Assembly (NCBI RefSeq): GCF_035046505.1
Contig: NC_089829.1
Coordinates: forward strand, 9,263,396 to 9,327,395
Source: Tiliqua scincoides
Taxonomy: Eukaryota > Chordata > Lepidosauria > Squamata > Scincidae
DNA: 64,000 nt
Reading direction: 5' to 3'
Part shown: in pieces, positions 10,969 to 20,821 of the stretch
Position numbering within the stretch: the first letter of the stretch is position 1
Layout of the letters: each line of letters begins with the position of its first letter
Made by a program: the position numbers and the translations under genes
The notes under the pieces: model-generated
What the model was told of the DNA's origin: nothing
Database searches by the model: none
What the model saw: only the letters and a program-made list of their open reading frames with translations

Positions 10969-13900
10969 ATGCCATTGGTTTGAATTATCTTAGTTCATAA
11001 GAGAAAATGGGGAACCCAGCAAGAGCGTCTACAGACGAGACTATGTTCGTTTCCCAATGGAGGTTCCAGACAGAACCGTGATGAGGAGGATGAAGAAGAA
11101 ACTGGATGTAAGTGGATAGCAGTGGGGGCGTGTGGGTAAGCTAGGTGGGGACTGCTAGACTAGGGTATTTGCATTCTGAACAATTGTGTCCTGGTCAAAT
11201 GCATCTCAGTTCCTGGCATCCCTGGATATTCACATCTGGGGTATTTCAAAAAAAAAAAACCCACTATAACTGGATAACAAACTATAACTGGGAAACAAAT
11301 CCCATGTGATATATCAGGCATGGCCAAACCACAGCTTGCAGGGCACATGCAGTTCTTTGACATATAGTACGTTGGCTGAGCTCCTGTAGGCATCAAAATT
11401 GACATATAAATAAATAAATAATTTGCGAGCTTTACAATTATTTCCTGGGTATAAAGTGAGAGTCTACAGGATTAAAACGTAAGTATAAAGCTCCTGGTGA
11501 GTAAATATATTTAAGTATGTAGTTGGTGGTTGGCAACCTTCAGTCTCGAAAGACTATGGTATAAGCCTACAGCACCTGGTATTCCCAGGTGGTCTCCCAT
11601 CCAAGTACTAACCAGGCCTGACTCTGCTTAGCTTCCGAGATCAGACGAGATCAGGCATGTGCAGGGTAACAATTGCTGCATATTTAAGAATGTAAATGCT
11701 TTTTAAATAATGTGTCTCTCAAATATCTGAAGTTTCTCATATGCGGCTCTTATGTTAAGTGAGTTTGGCCACCACTGTTGTATATCCTACATTAGAACAT
11801 AAGAACAGCCCCACTGGATCAGGCCATAGGCCCATCTAGTCCAGCTTCCTGTATCTCACAGCGGCCCACCAAATGCCCCAGGGAGCACACCAGATAACAA
11901 GAGACCTCATCCTGGTGCGCTCCCTTGCATCTGGCATTCTGACTTAACCCATTCCTAAAATCAGGAGGTTGCGCATACACATCATGGCTTGTACCCCATA
12001 ATGGATTTTTCCTCCAGAAACTCGTCCAATCCCCTTTTAAAGGCGTCTAGGCTAGACGCCAGCACCACATCCTGTGGCAAGGAGTTCCACAGACCGACCA
12101 CGCGCTGAGTAAAGAAATATTTTCTTTTGTCTGTCCTAACCCGCCCAACACTCAATTTTAGTGGATGTCCCCTGGTTCTGGTATTATGTGAGAGTGTAAA
12201 GAGCATCTCCCTATCCACTCTGTCCATCCCCTGCATAATTTTGTATGTCTCAATCATGTCCCCCCTCAAGCGTCTCTTTTCTAGGCTGAAGAGGCCCAAA
12301 TGCCGTAGCCTTTCCTCATAAGGAAGGTGCCCCAGCCCCGTAATCATCTTAGTCGCTCTCTTTTGCACCTTTTCCATTTCCACTATGTCTTTTTTGAGAT
12401 GCGGCGACCAGAACTGGACACAATACTCCAGGTGTGGCCTTACCATCGATTTGTACAACGGCATTATAATACTAACCGTTTTGTTCTCAATACCCTTCCT
12501 AATGATCCCAAGCATAGAATTGGCCTTCTTCACTGCCACCGCACATTGGGTCGACACTTTCATCGACCTGTCCACCACCACCCCAAGATCTCTCTCCTGA
12601 TCTGTCACAGACAGCTCAGAACCCATCAGCCTATATCTAAAGTTTTGATTTTTTGCCCCAATGTGCATGACTTTACACTTACTGACATTGAAGCGCGTCT
12701 GCCATTTTGCTGCCCATTCTGCCAGTCTGGAGAGATCCTTCTGGAGCTCCTCACAATCACTTCTGGTCTTCACCACTCGGAAAAGTTTGGTGTCGTCTGC
12801 AAACTTAGCCACTTCACTGCTCAACCCTGTCTCCAGGTCATTTATGAAGAGGTTGAAAAGCACCGGTCCCAGGACAGATCCTTGGGGCACACCGCTTTTC
12901 ACCTCTCTCCATTGTGAAAATTGCCCATTGACACCCACTCTCTGCTTCCTGGCCTCCAACCAGTTCTCAATCCACGAGAGGACCTGTCCTCTAATTCCCT
13001 GACTGTGGAGTTTTTTCAGTAGCCTTTGGTGAGGGACCGTGTCAAACGCCTTCTGAAAGTCCAGATATATAATGTCCACGGGTTCTCCCGCATCCACATG
13101 CCTGTTGACCTTTTCAAAGAATTCTATAAGGTTTGTGAGGCAAGACTTACCCTTACAGAAGCCATGCTGACTCTCCCTCAGCAAGGCCTGTTCGTCTATG
13201 TGTTTTGAGATCCTATCTTTGATGAGGCATTCCACCATCTTACCCGGTATGGATGTTAGGCTGACCGGCCTATAGTTTCCCGGGTCCCCCCTCTTTCCCT
13301 TTTTAAAAATAGGCGTGACATTTGCTATCCTCCAATCTTCTGGCACTGTGGCCGTTTTGAGGGACAAGTTGCATACCTTAGTCAAGAGATCTGCAACTTC
13401 ATTCTTCAATTCCTTAATAACCCTTGGGTGTATGCCATCAGGGCCCGGTGACTTATTGATCTTTAATTTATCAATGAGGTCTGAAACATCTTCTCTTTTA
13501 ACCTCTATCTGACTTAACTCCTCGGTCAGGAGGGGCCGTTCGGGCAGCGGTATCTGCCCGAGGTCTTCTGCCGTGAAGACAGATGCAAAGAACTCATTTA
13601 ATTTCTCTGCCATCTCTAAGTCTCCTTTTATCTCCCCTTTCCCTCCCTCACCATCCAGAGGGCCAACCGCTTCTCTGGCGGGTTTCCTGCTTCTAACATA
13701 TTTGAAGAAGCTTTTATTATTCCCCTTAATGTTGCTGGCCATGCGTTCCTCATAGTCTCGCTTGGCCTCCCCTATCACCTTCTTACATTTCTTTTGCCAC
13801 AGTTTATGTTCCTTTTTATTCTCTTCATTAGGGCAAGACTTCCATTTATGGAAGGAAGCTTCCTTGCCCTTCACAGCCTCTCTAACTTGGCTGGTTAGCC

Positions 13901-16900
13901 ATGCGGGCACTCTCCTGGATTTAGTGGAACCCTTCTTTCTTTGCGGTATACACCTCTGCTGGGCCTCTATTACTGTTGTTTTAAGCAGCCTCCATGCACT
14001 CTGGAGAGACTGGACTCTTTTTACCCTCCCTTTCAACCTCCTTCTAACCAGCCTCCTCATTTGAGGGAAGTCCGCCCGTCGGAAGTCAGACTCTTCCTCT
14101 TTAGGAAGAGGAATCCTAAACCTCTTATCCCAGTCCTAACCCTTCCTTTGCATTTGAAAAATAAAAAAATGCATCTAATATAAATATGCATCTATTGGGA
14201 CACAAATGTCCCGGATGCAACAAGAACGGGTGCAGATGTCCAATACCAGGATGCATTTGACAGGACACAGTTGTCCAGGACGAATTGATCCTGTCACTGG
14301 GGACTGCTGATGTCCAGAAGCATCACCCCTCAAATTCAGGAGTCAGGCCGATCTCGGAAGCTAAGCAGAGTCAGGCCTGGTTAGTATTTGGCTGGGAGAC
14401 CGCCTGGGAATACCGGGTGCTGTAGGCTTATACCATAGTCTTTCGAGACTGAAGGTTGCCAACCAACCAACCAGGTTGGGCAACAACCAGGAGTTCATGC
14501 CTGTTACTTGATCCACCCAGGCTCCTGTCCTCCTATAGGAGATTCATGCAGGACCAGGCAGTGATGGCAGCTCCACTTCTTCAAATCCTCATAAGAAAGA
14601 AATCCCCTGGTGGATCAGGCCCATCTGGTCCAGCATCAAGCATCCCACAGTGGTCAACCAGATTCCTCTGGGAAACCTGCAAGCATGAGATGTAGTCAAT
14701 CCCCTCTCCTGCCCTTGCTCTCCTGAACTGACTTCCAGAGGCAATACTAGCTCTGAAGTTGGAGATTTCACATGGCTATTGATGGACTTATCCTCCATGG
14801 ATTTGTCTAATCCTTTTTTTTTTTTTAAAGCTGCCTATGAACTTTCCTTCTCATAGATAAATGGGGGTGGGATGCAGCAGCAGCTCCCCTTTCTCTTGTC
14901 CTTCAAGAGTGGGTAGGGTAAAGAAGGTGCCACTCTCAAAAATCTCTTCATCAATGCAGAGGGTGGGAAGCGGCACCACTGGGAAGTTTAGGGGCCCCAA
15001 TATTCCATGTGGGGCACCCAATGAAAGGTTTTTCTTCAGGGACCTCAGCATCCAGAAACTACCAGAAGTCAAATTAAAATCAGCAAATTGGATTTTAGGG
15101 TTTGCCAAGAAAGTACATCCTGACCCATCATGAAGAACCAAGCCACCGAAACTTGGTAACACAGTATGATGACCAGTACATGAGACATGGCTACAACCCC
15201 ATACTACCTCCACTTCGCAAATGGAATCGACACAAGATGGCTTGGGTTCCAGAGAAATCAGACTACCCAATTGTTGGTAGGTGTTTGTGTATCACGACAG
15301 CATGACAAAGTGACCTTGGTTGTGGGGTACTAGCATGGGAGGTTGGAAGCACTGGCATTCCTGGAGGGGAGGGCAAAACGCTAAGTTAAGCAGGCTCCCC
15401 AATGCTGGTGGAAGGCAGCCCTCTCTCTTTCTAAAACCTTTATTGGCATATCAACACAACACAATTAACACTTACTTTACAATTGTCGTAACAATTTGCA
15501 TAACAACCCAACAATTTAAAACAAAATACCAGAATTATTTAAATTCTGACAATGTTATTTTAAGAATATCGGATAAATAACCAGCAACAGCTGCAGTTAA
15601 AGAGTCACAAACATCACTCATGAACCTGGAGAGAGTAATATCAGAAGGGGTTAGGTCAGAGGAAATCCAAGAATTTAGGTAATGATTATGAATGTCAAGG
15701 TGTACTGGACAAAGAAAGAGTATATGAAACAAAAAATCAGGCGACTCATGACAGAAGAGACAGAGCCTTTTCTCCCGTGGAATGTTAAAAAAACGGCCTG
15801 AATGAACTGCCGAGGGGAAAATATTAAAACGAGCTAACATAAAGGCTCGCCTATGTAACGGGTTGGTTAATGTATAAAAATAATTTGATGCATGATTAAA
15901 AGATGGGGCCAAGCCAAAAGAAAGAGGGGAACAAATAGGGTTAAGATTAATACTTAGATAATTGAATTCAAATGCTAAGAGCTTGTCTTTTATCAATGAA
16001 TATGCTCTTGTAAGACATATCTGCCAAGGATTCTAATGAGAGATCAAGAGAAACAAGTTTATTTTCTATCAACCGAAACCAAAAAGAAGAATAAGAATCT
16101 CTTAACAAATCATATAAAAAGGAACCTGAATGAGAGTTTAAAAACAATTTAAGCCAATATTTAAAGGTGAGTAACCAGGCTGTAGTTGTTGGTAAATGAA
16201 TACCTAATTCTAGGATAATTGTGGAGACACGAATTAAATTTGGGATCCCTAGAATTCTGCGAAAAAAAGATGCTACAATCTGGTCAATATCCTTATTAAT
16301 TGCTTTAATCCAAATTGGAGCACCATAGAACAAATGAGAAAGAATTTTGGACTGAAAAATCTGGATAGCAGCGGGAACATACTGATTACCTTCATTGTAA
16401 AAAAATTTAATATTGCTTTAAGTTGGGGGGAAAGAGACAAAATGATAGCTTTCTTATGAAGAGACCAAGAAAGTTTATAATGAAAAATAAGACCTAAATA
16501 TTTATAAGGCTGGACTTGTTTGTATATGTTTGGACCTATCGTCCATGTTATAGGTGACCAAGAGTGGGAAAACACCATAATTTGAGTTTTGTTCAAATTA
16601 ATTGTTAGGTCATTAAGTGTACAGTACTCCTGAAATGTAGCCAAGATGCAGCGAAGTCCCAATTTAGTTAAGGATAATAGTACTGCATCATCTGCACATA
16701 AAAGAGTAAAGACAGGGACCCCATTTAAGATCGGAGTAGAATGAGTAGAAGAAGAAAGAAAAGAAGGTAAATCGGATAAAAATAAATTAAATATTAAAGG
16801 AGCAAGAATACAACCCTGGCGAACACCATTGTGAATAGGGAATCTGTCAGTGAGAGTATTAGAATTTGGAATCCGAACCTGACAAAAATTCTGGGAATGT

Positions 16901-18921
16901 AATTGGCGTGGAAGGCAGCCCTTCCCCTTTGCCTTCGGAACCAATGGTGGCTGTGAAAGCAAAGCCAGCATTGGCTCTGAAGGCGAAGGAGAGGGACTGC
17001 CTTCCACCAGCACTGGGGAGCCTGCTCAACTTAGCGTTTTGCCCTCCCCCCCTCCAGAAACACCAATGGTTGGAACATCTGATCAAGCACATTGACTCTG
17101 TTTAGGACTGTCATCCTCTGCCCTGACAGAGGGGAGTCAAAAACTATTGTTTTGCCCATTGCAGCATGTTCTCCATGTTGGGAAAATCAGCCCCTATTAC
17201 AGTTCTCCCATAGTGTTCTCTTTTGCAGCAACAGAAGAGAAGGAAGCTAAGGAGCAGATTCATCAGATATGGTTCCAAAACATTCATTCAGATTTCTTCC
17301 TAGGGATCGGGATTCCAAATTAGTCTTTTTTTTTTTTTTTAATCTCAGTGATGCTTCATGAAAAAAAACAAACCTTGATGTGATTGTTATATGTGTGATT
17401 TCATCAAAATACTTCTAGTGCAGTGCTTATCAGTGTGCCTTTGCATTGATCAACAACCACAGAAACATAATCTGAATGTTTCGGGATATAGACTTAAACC
17501 TGTCCTGTTCCTCCACCACCACCACCACCACCAGAAACTGAGAACATCCTCCACATGACAGCCTAGAGATATCTATGGATAGTTGTCATGTCCCCTCTTA
17601 ACCCTCTTTTCTCCAAACTGAACTAGCCCAAGTCATCCTACCTTTGTAGGGCACAGTCTCCAAACTCCTCAATATCCCAGTGTCTCTGCTTCAGTTTGTC
17701 AATATTCCTTTAAAAGTGTAGCACACAATATTCCAGGTGGGGTCTGACTACACTGCAGATAACTGACCCTTTCCACGTGCAATAATGGAACCCTCTGTCT
17801 CATTCAAACCATGTGATTTTAAAAGGATAAGGGCAGGTTAACCCATTTCTGCCCAGCCCACGGGTAAATATTTGATCCCTGTTGCATGTATGCAATGTTG
17901 GGCAGAAATGACTTAATTGCATTCATCCCATTCTTATATTGGATAGAGGCCCCCTCTTTTCCCAGTCCACTAATGTTTCCCTAGCTTAAACATGTGCATG
18001 CCCCCACATCAATCATTGAATCATGTAGTTGTAAGGGGCCACATGGTCATCTAGTCCAAACCCCCTACCTGTAGCAGGAAATCTTCCTAGATCATTTCCT
18101 CCTAAAGCATGTGTCTGTCGAGTCTCTTCTTGAAGATCTCCAGTGAGGGAAAACCCACCACCTCCCTTGGCAATCTGTTCCACTGCCAAACTGCCCTGAC
18201 CGTTAAAATTTCTTCCTGAAATCCAACCAGAATATCCTCATAAGTTAACTTCAACAGATAACCATGAGAATCACCATGATGAATCGGATGAAAAATCTGA
18301 CTGGGCTAACTGTGCAGAGAGGTACCTTTTAAGCTGGTGTCCTCTTATATGTAGCAGGGGGAGAGCAACTGTCCCTCTTCACCTCAGCAAGGCATTTTTT
18401 TCAGTGGTTGTTGCTGGTGTCTCTTCTATTTTTGTTTTAGCATGTGAGTCCTTTGGAGACAGGGAGCCATATATTGATTATTTAGATGTAAACCGCTTTG
18501 GGAACACTGTTTTGAAAAGTGGTATATAAATATTTTTAATATAATATAAAAATCCATTTAGGTTTTGTCTCCAAAAATGACTTCTGGGGCCCCTCAAACA
18601 GAGCACAACAGTGATGACCATCCCTGGGTCTTATTCTTCATTATCTGGTACTCCAATCCTCTCTGATTAAACAAAAATTGACATTTGTGACTTTCAACCT
18701 CCTTTCCTCTTTTAGAACCCCCCACCAACTATGGACTGTTTGAGCACCTTCTCAAAAAGTGGAACCAGCAAGAGCAAGGCTTGATGAACAGCGTGTACAC
18801 CGTATCCTATACCAAGCCCCTCATTTCTGCATATCCTGAGCGTCAAAGACCCGACACCACTCGCATCCCCAAAGTCAACCAGGCTCAGTGGCTGCCCAGA
18901 ACCCTTGAAGGATACGGGTAA
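9108..18921 (+). CDS. CFAP107: Cilia- and flagella-associated protein 107, four coding exons
   Basis: Exons are 9108-9218, 10994-11107, 15099-15276 and 18716-18921; phases agree (0, 0, 1) and the product is 202 residues (human 194). The protein is a microtubule inner protein bound inside the A-tubule of ciliary doublets; it has no enzymatic domain. Segments matching the human protein: PSWRIEPKYSTKVLIGNWLE (residues 14-33), SVYRRDYVRFP (48-58), THHEEPSHR with QYDDQYMRHGYNP (84-108), WVPEKSDYPIV (124-134), and EPPTNYGLFEHL at the start of exon 4. The ATG at 9108 gives the same 16-residue lead to PSW as in human. The C-terminal tail after NYGLFEHL is diverged and longer, ending at TAA 18919-18921. 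Introns 2 and 3 carry large retroelement insertions, but no exon is damaged. No AATAAA is visible shortly after the stop. Confidence 0.93.
9440..9515. repeat. 75-bp near-palindromic interspersed repeat
   Basis: Contains gaaagtaaactccattggac and aataggacttacttctgagtagacatgc: two inverted halves meeting at tccattggacacaatagga. It belongs to the family described at 53389-53480. Confidence 0.7.
9655..9732. repeat. 75-bp near-palindromic interspersed repeat
   Basis: Diverged copy: gcgttcctatgcacactctt, aagcccattaaagacagtgg, ttcagagtagac. Same family as 53389-53480. Confidence 0.5.
10910..10969. repeat. (AAGT)n(AAAT)n microsatellite
   Basis: About seven AAGT units pass directly into about eight AAAT units, 25 bp before the acceptor of CFAP107 exon 2. 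Confidence 0.95.
11315..11777. mobile_element. hAT-type non-autonomous element, split by a 5S SINE
   Basis: The ends read caggcatggccaaacc and, reversed on the right, cagtggtggccaaactcac. The flanks are tgatatat and ttgtatat, a 6/8 match for an 8-bp duplication. A 5S SINE lies inside at 11528-11670. Located in CFAP107 intron 2. Confidence 0.6.
11528..11670 (-). repeat. 5S rRNA-derived SINE
   Basis: Minus-strand copy with gatctcgtctgatctcggaa- and ggttagtacttggatgggag-type 5S blocks and the tail ataccatagtctttcgagac / gaaggttgccaacc. The flanks atatttaagtatgta (left) and atatttaagaatgta (right) are a likely 15-bp target duplication with one mismatch. Confidence 0.9.
11793..14140 (-). mobile_element. 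CR1 LINE, 5'-truncated, young copy with open RT frame
   Basis: A 692-codon open frame on the minus strand (14060 to 11982) encodes a CR1-type reverse transcriptase: SPGPDGIHPRVIKEL, the fingers block NYRPVSLTSIPGK, YLDFQKAFDTVPHQRLL, GVPQGSVLGPVLFNLFINDL and the catalytic FADDTKLFR. The 3' untranslated region follows with gccagatgcaagggagcgca-, ggaagctggactagatgggc- and gttcttatgttct-type sequence, and the element ends near 11793. The N-terminal endonuclease is missing. It lies in CFAP107 intron 2 in antisense. The protein is about 98% identical over its length to the copy at 20822-23523. The exact 5' break near 14100-14140 is uncertain, since similarity to the second copy stops at the DFRRADFPQ block. 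Confidence 0.95.
14345..14463 (+). repeat. 5S rRNA-derived SINE, 5'-truncated
   Basis: Plus-strand copy: gatctcggaagctaagcaga, cctggttagtatttggctgg, ccgcctgggaataccgggtg, ctgtaggctt, then the tail ataccatagtctttcgagac and gaaggttgccaacc with short caac repeats. Confidence 0.9.
15349..17067. mobile_element. Palindromic MITE with 8-bp duplication, split by a LINE
   Basis: The flanks are exact 8-bp copies of GGTTGGAA at 15341-15348 and 17068-17075. With the LINE at 15423-16907 removed, the remaining roughly 230 bp folds back almost fully on itself: 15355-15422 and 16911-16960 pair with 16955-17062. Shared blocks include aggcaaaacgctaagtt, gcaggctcccca, tgctggtggaaggcag and the ccttcggaaccaatg / cattggctctgaagg pair. 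The small loop is about 20 nt (tggctgtgaaagcaaagcc). An 8-bp duplication suggests hAT, though the termini (actggcattcctgg / attggtgtttctgg) are not the usual CAGTG. It lies in CFAP107 intron 3. Confidence 0.75.
15423..16907 (-). mobile_element. Non-LTR retrotransposon (Vingi/I-like?), 5'-truncated
   Basis: The insert is bounded by a perfect 15-bp duplication, gtggaaggcagccct, at 15408-15422 and 16908-16922. On the minus strand it encodes the C-terminal part of a reverse transcriptase: HNGVRQGCILAPLIFNLFLS, then LLCADDAVLLS, then NLNKTQIMVFS, and later a CCHC-type knuckle (RLCLFCHESPDFLFHILFLC) that ends many such proteins. The coding region runs through three overlapping frames (17013-16273, 16333-15968, 15996-15535), so it carries at least two frameshifts. 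The catalytic YADD is CADD here. It ends in tgccaataaaggttttagaa. The GVRQGC..AP and zinc-knuckle layout is unlike CR1, L2 or L1; Vingi is my best guess, weakly held. Confidence 0.8.
17550..17780 (-). repeat. Old CR1 LINE fragment
   Basis: Minus-strand CR1 end-of-ORF region: agttgtcatgtcccctctta, accctcttttctccaaactg, aatattccaggtggggtctg. A short CCA run (17511-17533) precedes it. More diverged than the two long CR1 copies. Confidence 0.7.
18008..18245 (-). repeat. Old CR1 LINE 3' end
   Basis: Minus-strand CR1 3' region beginning with atcattgaatcatgtagttg, then ggtcatctagtccaaacccc, cttcttgaagatctccagtg and acctcccttggcaatctgtt. A different CR1 subfamily from the young copies. Confidence 0.75.
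18316..18545 (+). repeat. SINE/L2-tail repeat (gtaaaccgctttg family)
   Basis: Blocks ctcttatatgtagcaggggg, agagcaactgtccctcttca, tggttgttgctggtgtctct, ggagacagggagccatatat and gtaaaccgctttgggaacac, ending ...tggtatataaatatttttaa. The same blocks recur at 52845-53078 and 53914-54165, and reversed at 59437-59545. Confidence 0.65.
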
Positions 18922-19144
18922 AATGGTGTGGGACAGCTCAGCTGCCATGCAACAGCTGATTGAAGGCAGCACTTTTACCCAACCCTCGTCCAAAAGGAAT
19001 GTTCTGTGTCCCGTTGTAAGAAAACGCAGTTGGCCCACATCTTACATGCAATAGATTCGCACAAGCTCATGTTGCCTTGCTCTTTTCTTTTTTCTTTGCA
19101 AACTTTATGTTTATTTTATTCTGCTTACAACATGTTACATTCTC

Positions 19145-19205
<61 letters not shown>
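19145..19205. repeat. (TG)n(TA)n compound microsatellite
   Basis: About nine TG units run straight into about twenty TA units. Confidence 0.97.
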
Positions 19206-19208
<3 letters not shown>

Positions 19209-19209
19209 T

Positions 19210-19740
19210 CAGGGCTTTTTTTCTAATGGAACGCGGGGGGACGGAGCACCTTTTTGCAGGGGCCCCTCCCCTTTGGAGGCATTCCAGGGGGGGAGCAAAA
19301 CAGAGGCATTCGCTGGATGGGTGCTGGGGGGTGCAGGGTGGGCAAGCGCCTGGCCTCTGCCTGACCGCACAATGACCCCCTCCTGCCCCCATCCCCAAGC
19401 TCTCGCCTGAGCCCAGCCCACCTCCCCTCCCCCCCCGGGGCTTGCTTCCCCGCGCAGCTTCCAAGCCGGTGGAGGGTGCGGGGGACACGCACCGACGCCG
19501 AGGAGGAGGACGGACAGCCAGCCAGCCAGCCAGCCAGGGAGGCGGGCTGCGGCACCTACGGAACGCCGAGGTACTGGCTTGGCGGAGGAGGAGGGGAAGG
19601 AAGCTGGCTGGTGCAGCCTCCGTGCCAATCTGCAGCACAAGCCTAGGCATGTCCCGCCCCCTTAAGCAAGCCAGCCAATCAGCTGGCAGCAAAGCCCTGT
19701 TGCCGGCTGATAGGGGGGGACAGCCTGGCAATTATTGCTA
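19210..19740. other. GC-rich, CpG-rich block, possible DNA element
   Basis: The block begins cagggctttttttctaatgg, which looks like a transposon terminus, and stays very GC- and CpG-rich to about 19700, including four GCCA units at 19517-19536. It is flanked by AT-rich DNA. It could be a GC-rich mobile element or a CpG island. Long open frames here on the minus strand are compositional. Confidence 0.4.
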
Positions 19741-19789
19741 GCGCGCCACAGAGGCGCACTAGCAGCTCATTTTACTAAATTCAGGTTTG

Positions 19790-20310
19790 GGGTGGAATCT
19801 CATAGGCTCAAAGAGCCCAAAGGAGGGGAGGGGTCTTAGATCTTCCCAAATTCTCCTCTGTCCAGAAGGGTTTGCTGACTCTCTCCTTTACTTAGCAGTC
19901 CAAGGCAGTGGTGAGATGGATGGCACCAACATCATAATGGGGTCCTTCTCTCCCTGCCTCATATCCAAAGCATGCAGCTCATCTGAATGACCCATGATAG
20001 TGGCTTGGGGGGCCAGGAGGGCAGGTGGAATGGGGGCAGAAAGGGGCAAAATGTGGCAGGGGAGGGCAGTGACAGCCAAAAAAGTTTCTGGAGCTCAGGT
20101 CTGTTAGGCTTCCCAATGTGGAACCTAGGCCTACTGCTTGGTAGACCTGTCCCCCTGGTCAACCCAGGCTCTGTCTTTCACTCTGCGAAGCCAGCTGAGA
20201 TCCTAGGAAATTTACAGCTCCTTTGGCTCCTGGGCCCCCTTTTTGACCCTAGACTGAGGTATGACGTGCCCCCTGCACTCCTCTCTCAGAGGCTCTGGAT
20301 GTGGCTGCAT
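19790..20310. repeat. Second copy of the 1733-2452 repeat family
   Basis: Shares ggtggaatgggggcagaaag, gtttctggagctcaggtctg and gctcctgggccccctttttgaccc with 1733-2460. The outer ends are poorly defined. Confidence 0.45.
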
Positions 20311-20821
20311 CAAGGCAGATGCAGAAACGGGAGCCAGCTCCTTTCCTAGGCTGTTTGCAAGCCTGCTGCTTTTTTTCTGCTCCAAGTGCAGCTTTCCTCG
20401 TCACTGTATCTATATATCACAAAAAGTTGCACCCATTACACTCTGACCGGCACCAAGCTGCCAAAGAGGTATTGCCAGAAGGAGGTGGCAAAGTCATCCT
20501 TCAAACAGCACCTATGTACCTTTCGCGCTAATTAGCACGCTTATTTTAGGGGGAGCTGGACACTTCACACAGGGCAGCTCATCCATGCTTTATTTAGAAC
20601 ATGTCACAAATTTGCGCGTGCACATCGTGCCCCACAAGTCGCTGCAGGCAGCATGATGTTCCATTTAGCACCGAGCGAGATGCACATGGAGGTTGCTCTA
20701 CTTAGGTCCCAGCTGCCCACCCCCCACCACTGCCACAGCTGCTAATGAGGATTGTCAACCTCACCACCCTGTTTGCAGAATTAGGGGCATTTTGATGATC
20801 TGCTAGGGAGGCATGAACAGG

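Larger units (their letters stand above)
9219..10993 (+). other. CFAP107 intron 1
   Basis: GTAAGT donor at 9219; acceptor ttatcttag ends at 10993. It holds two copies of the 75-bp near-palindromic repeat (9440-9515 and 9655-9732) and a tetranucleotide repeat close to the acceptor. Otherwise nothing recognised. Confidence 0.6.
18922..20821. other. Intergenic region downstream of CFAP107
   Basis: It contains the CFAP107 3' untranslated region (end not visible), a (TG)n(TA)n tract, a GC-rich block at 19205-19740 and a second copy of the 1733-2452 repeat family at 19790-20310. Nothing between 20310 and 20821 is recognised. Confidence 0.5.

Noticed and set aside
12327-12917. 196-codon open frame on the plus strand, with a partner at 22396-22986 on the minus strand
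   Set aside because: Both are antisense shadows of the CR1 reverse transcriptase frame. Their conservation follows from the similarity of the two LINE copies.
4368-14463. 5S rRNA-like sequences considered as real 5S genes
   Set aside because: All lack the 5' part of 5S rRNA and carry a foreign 35-base tail, and one interrupts a MITE. They are SINEs.
19135-19731. 198-codon minus-strand open frame in the GC-rich block
   Set aside because: Composition-driven, with low-complexity Ala/Gly/Arg-rich translation, overlapping frames of similar length and no domain. It starts inside a microsatellite.
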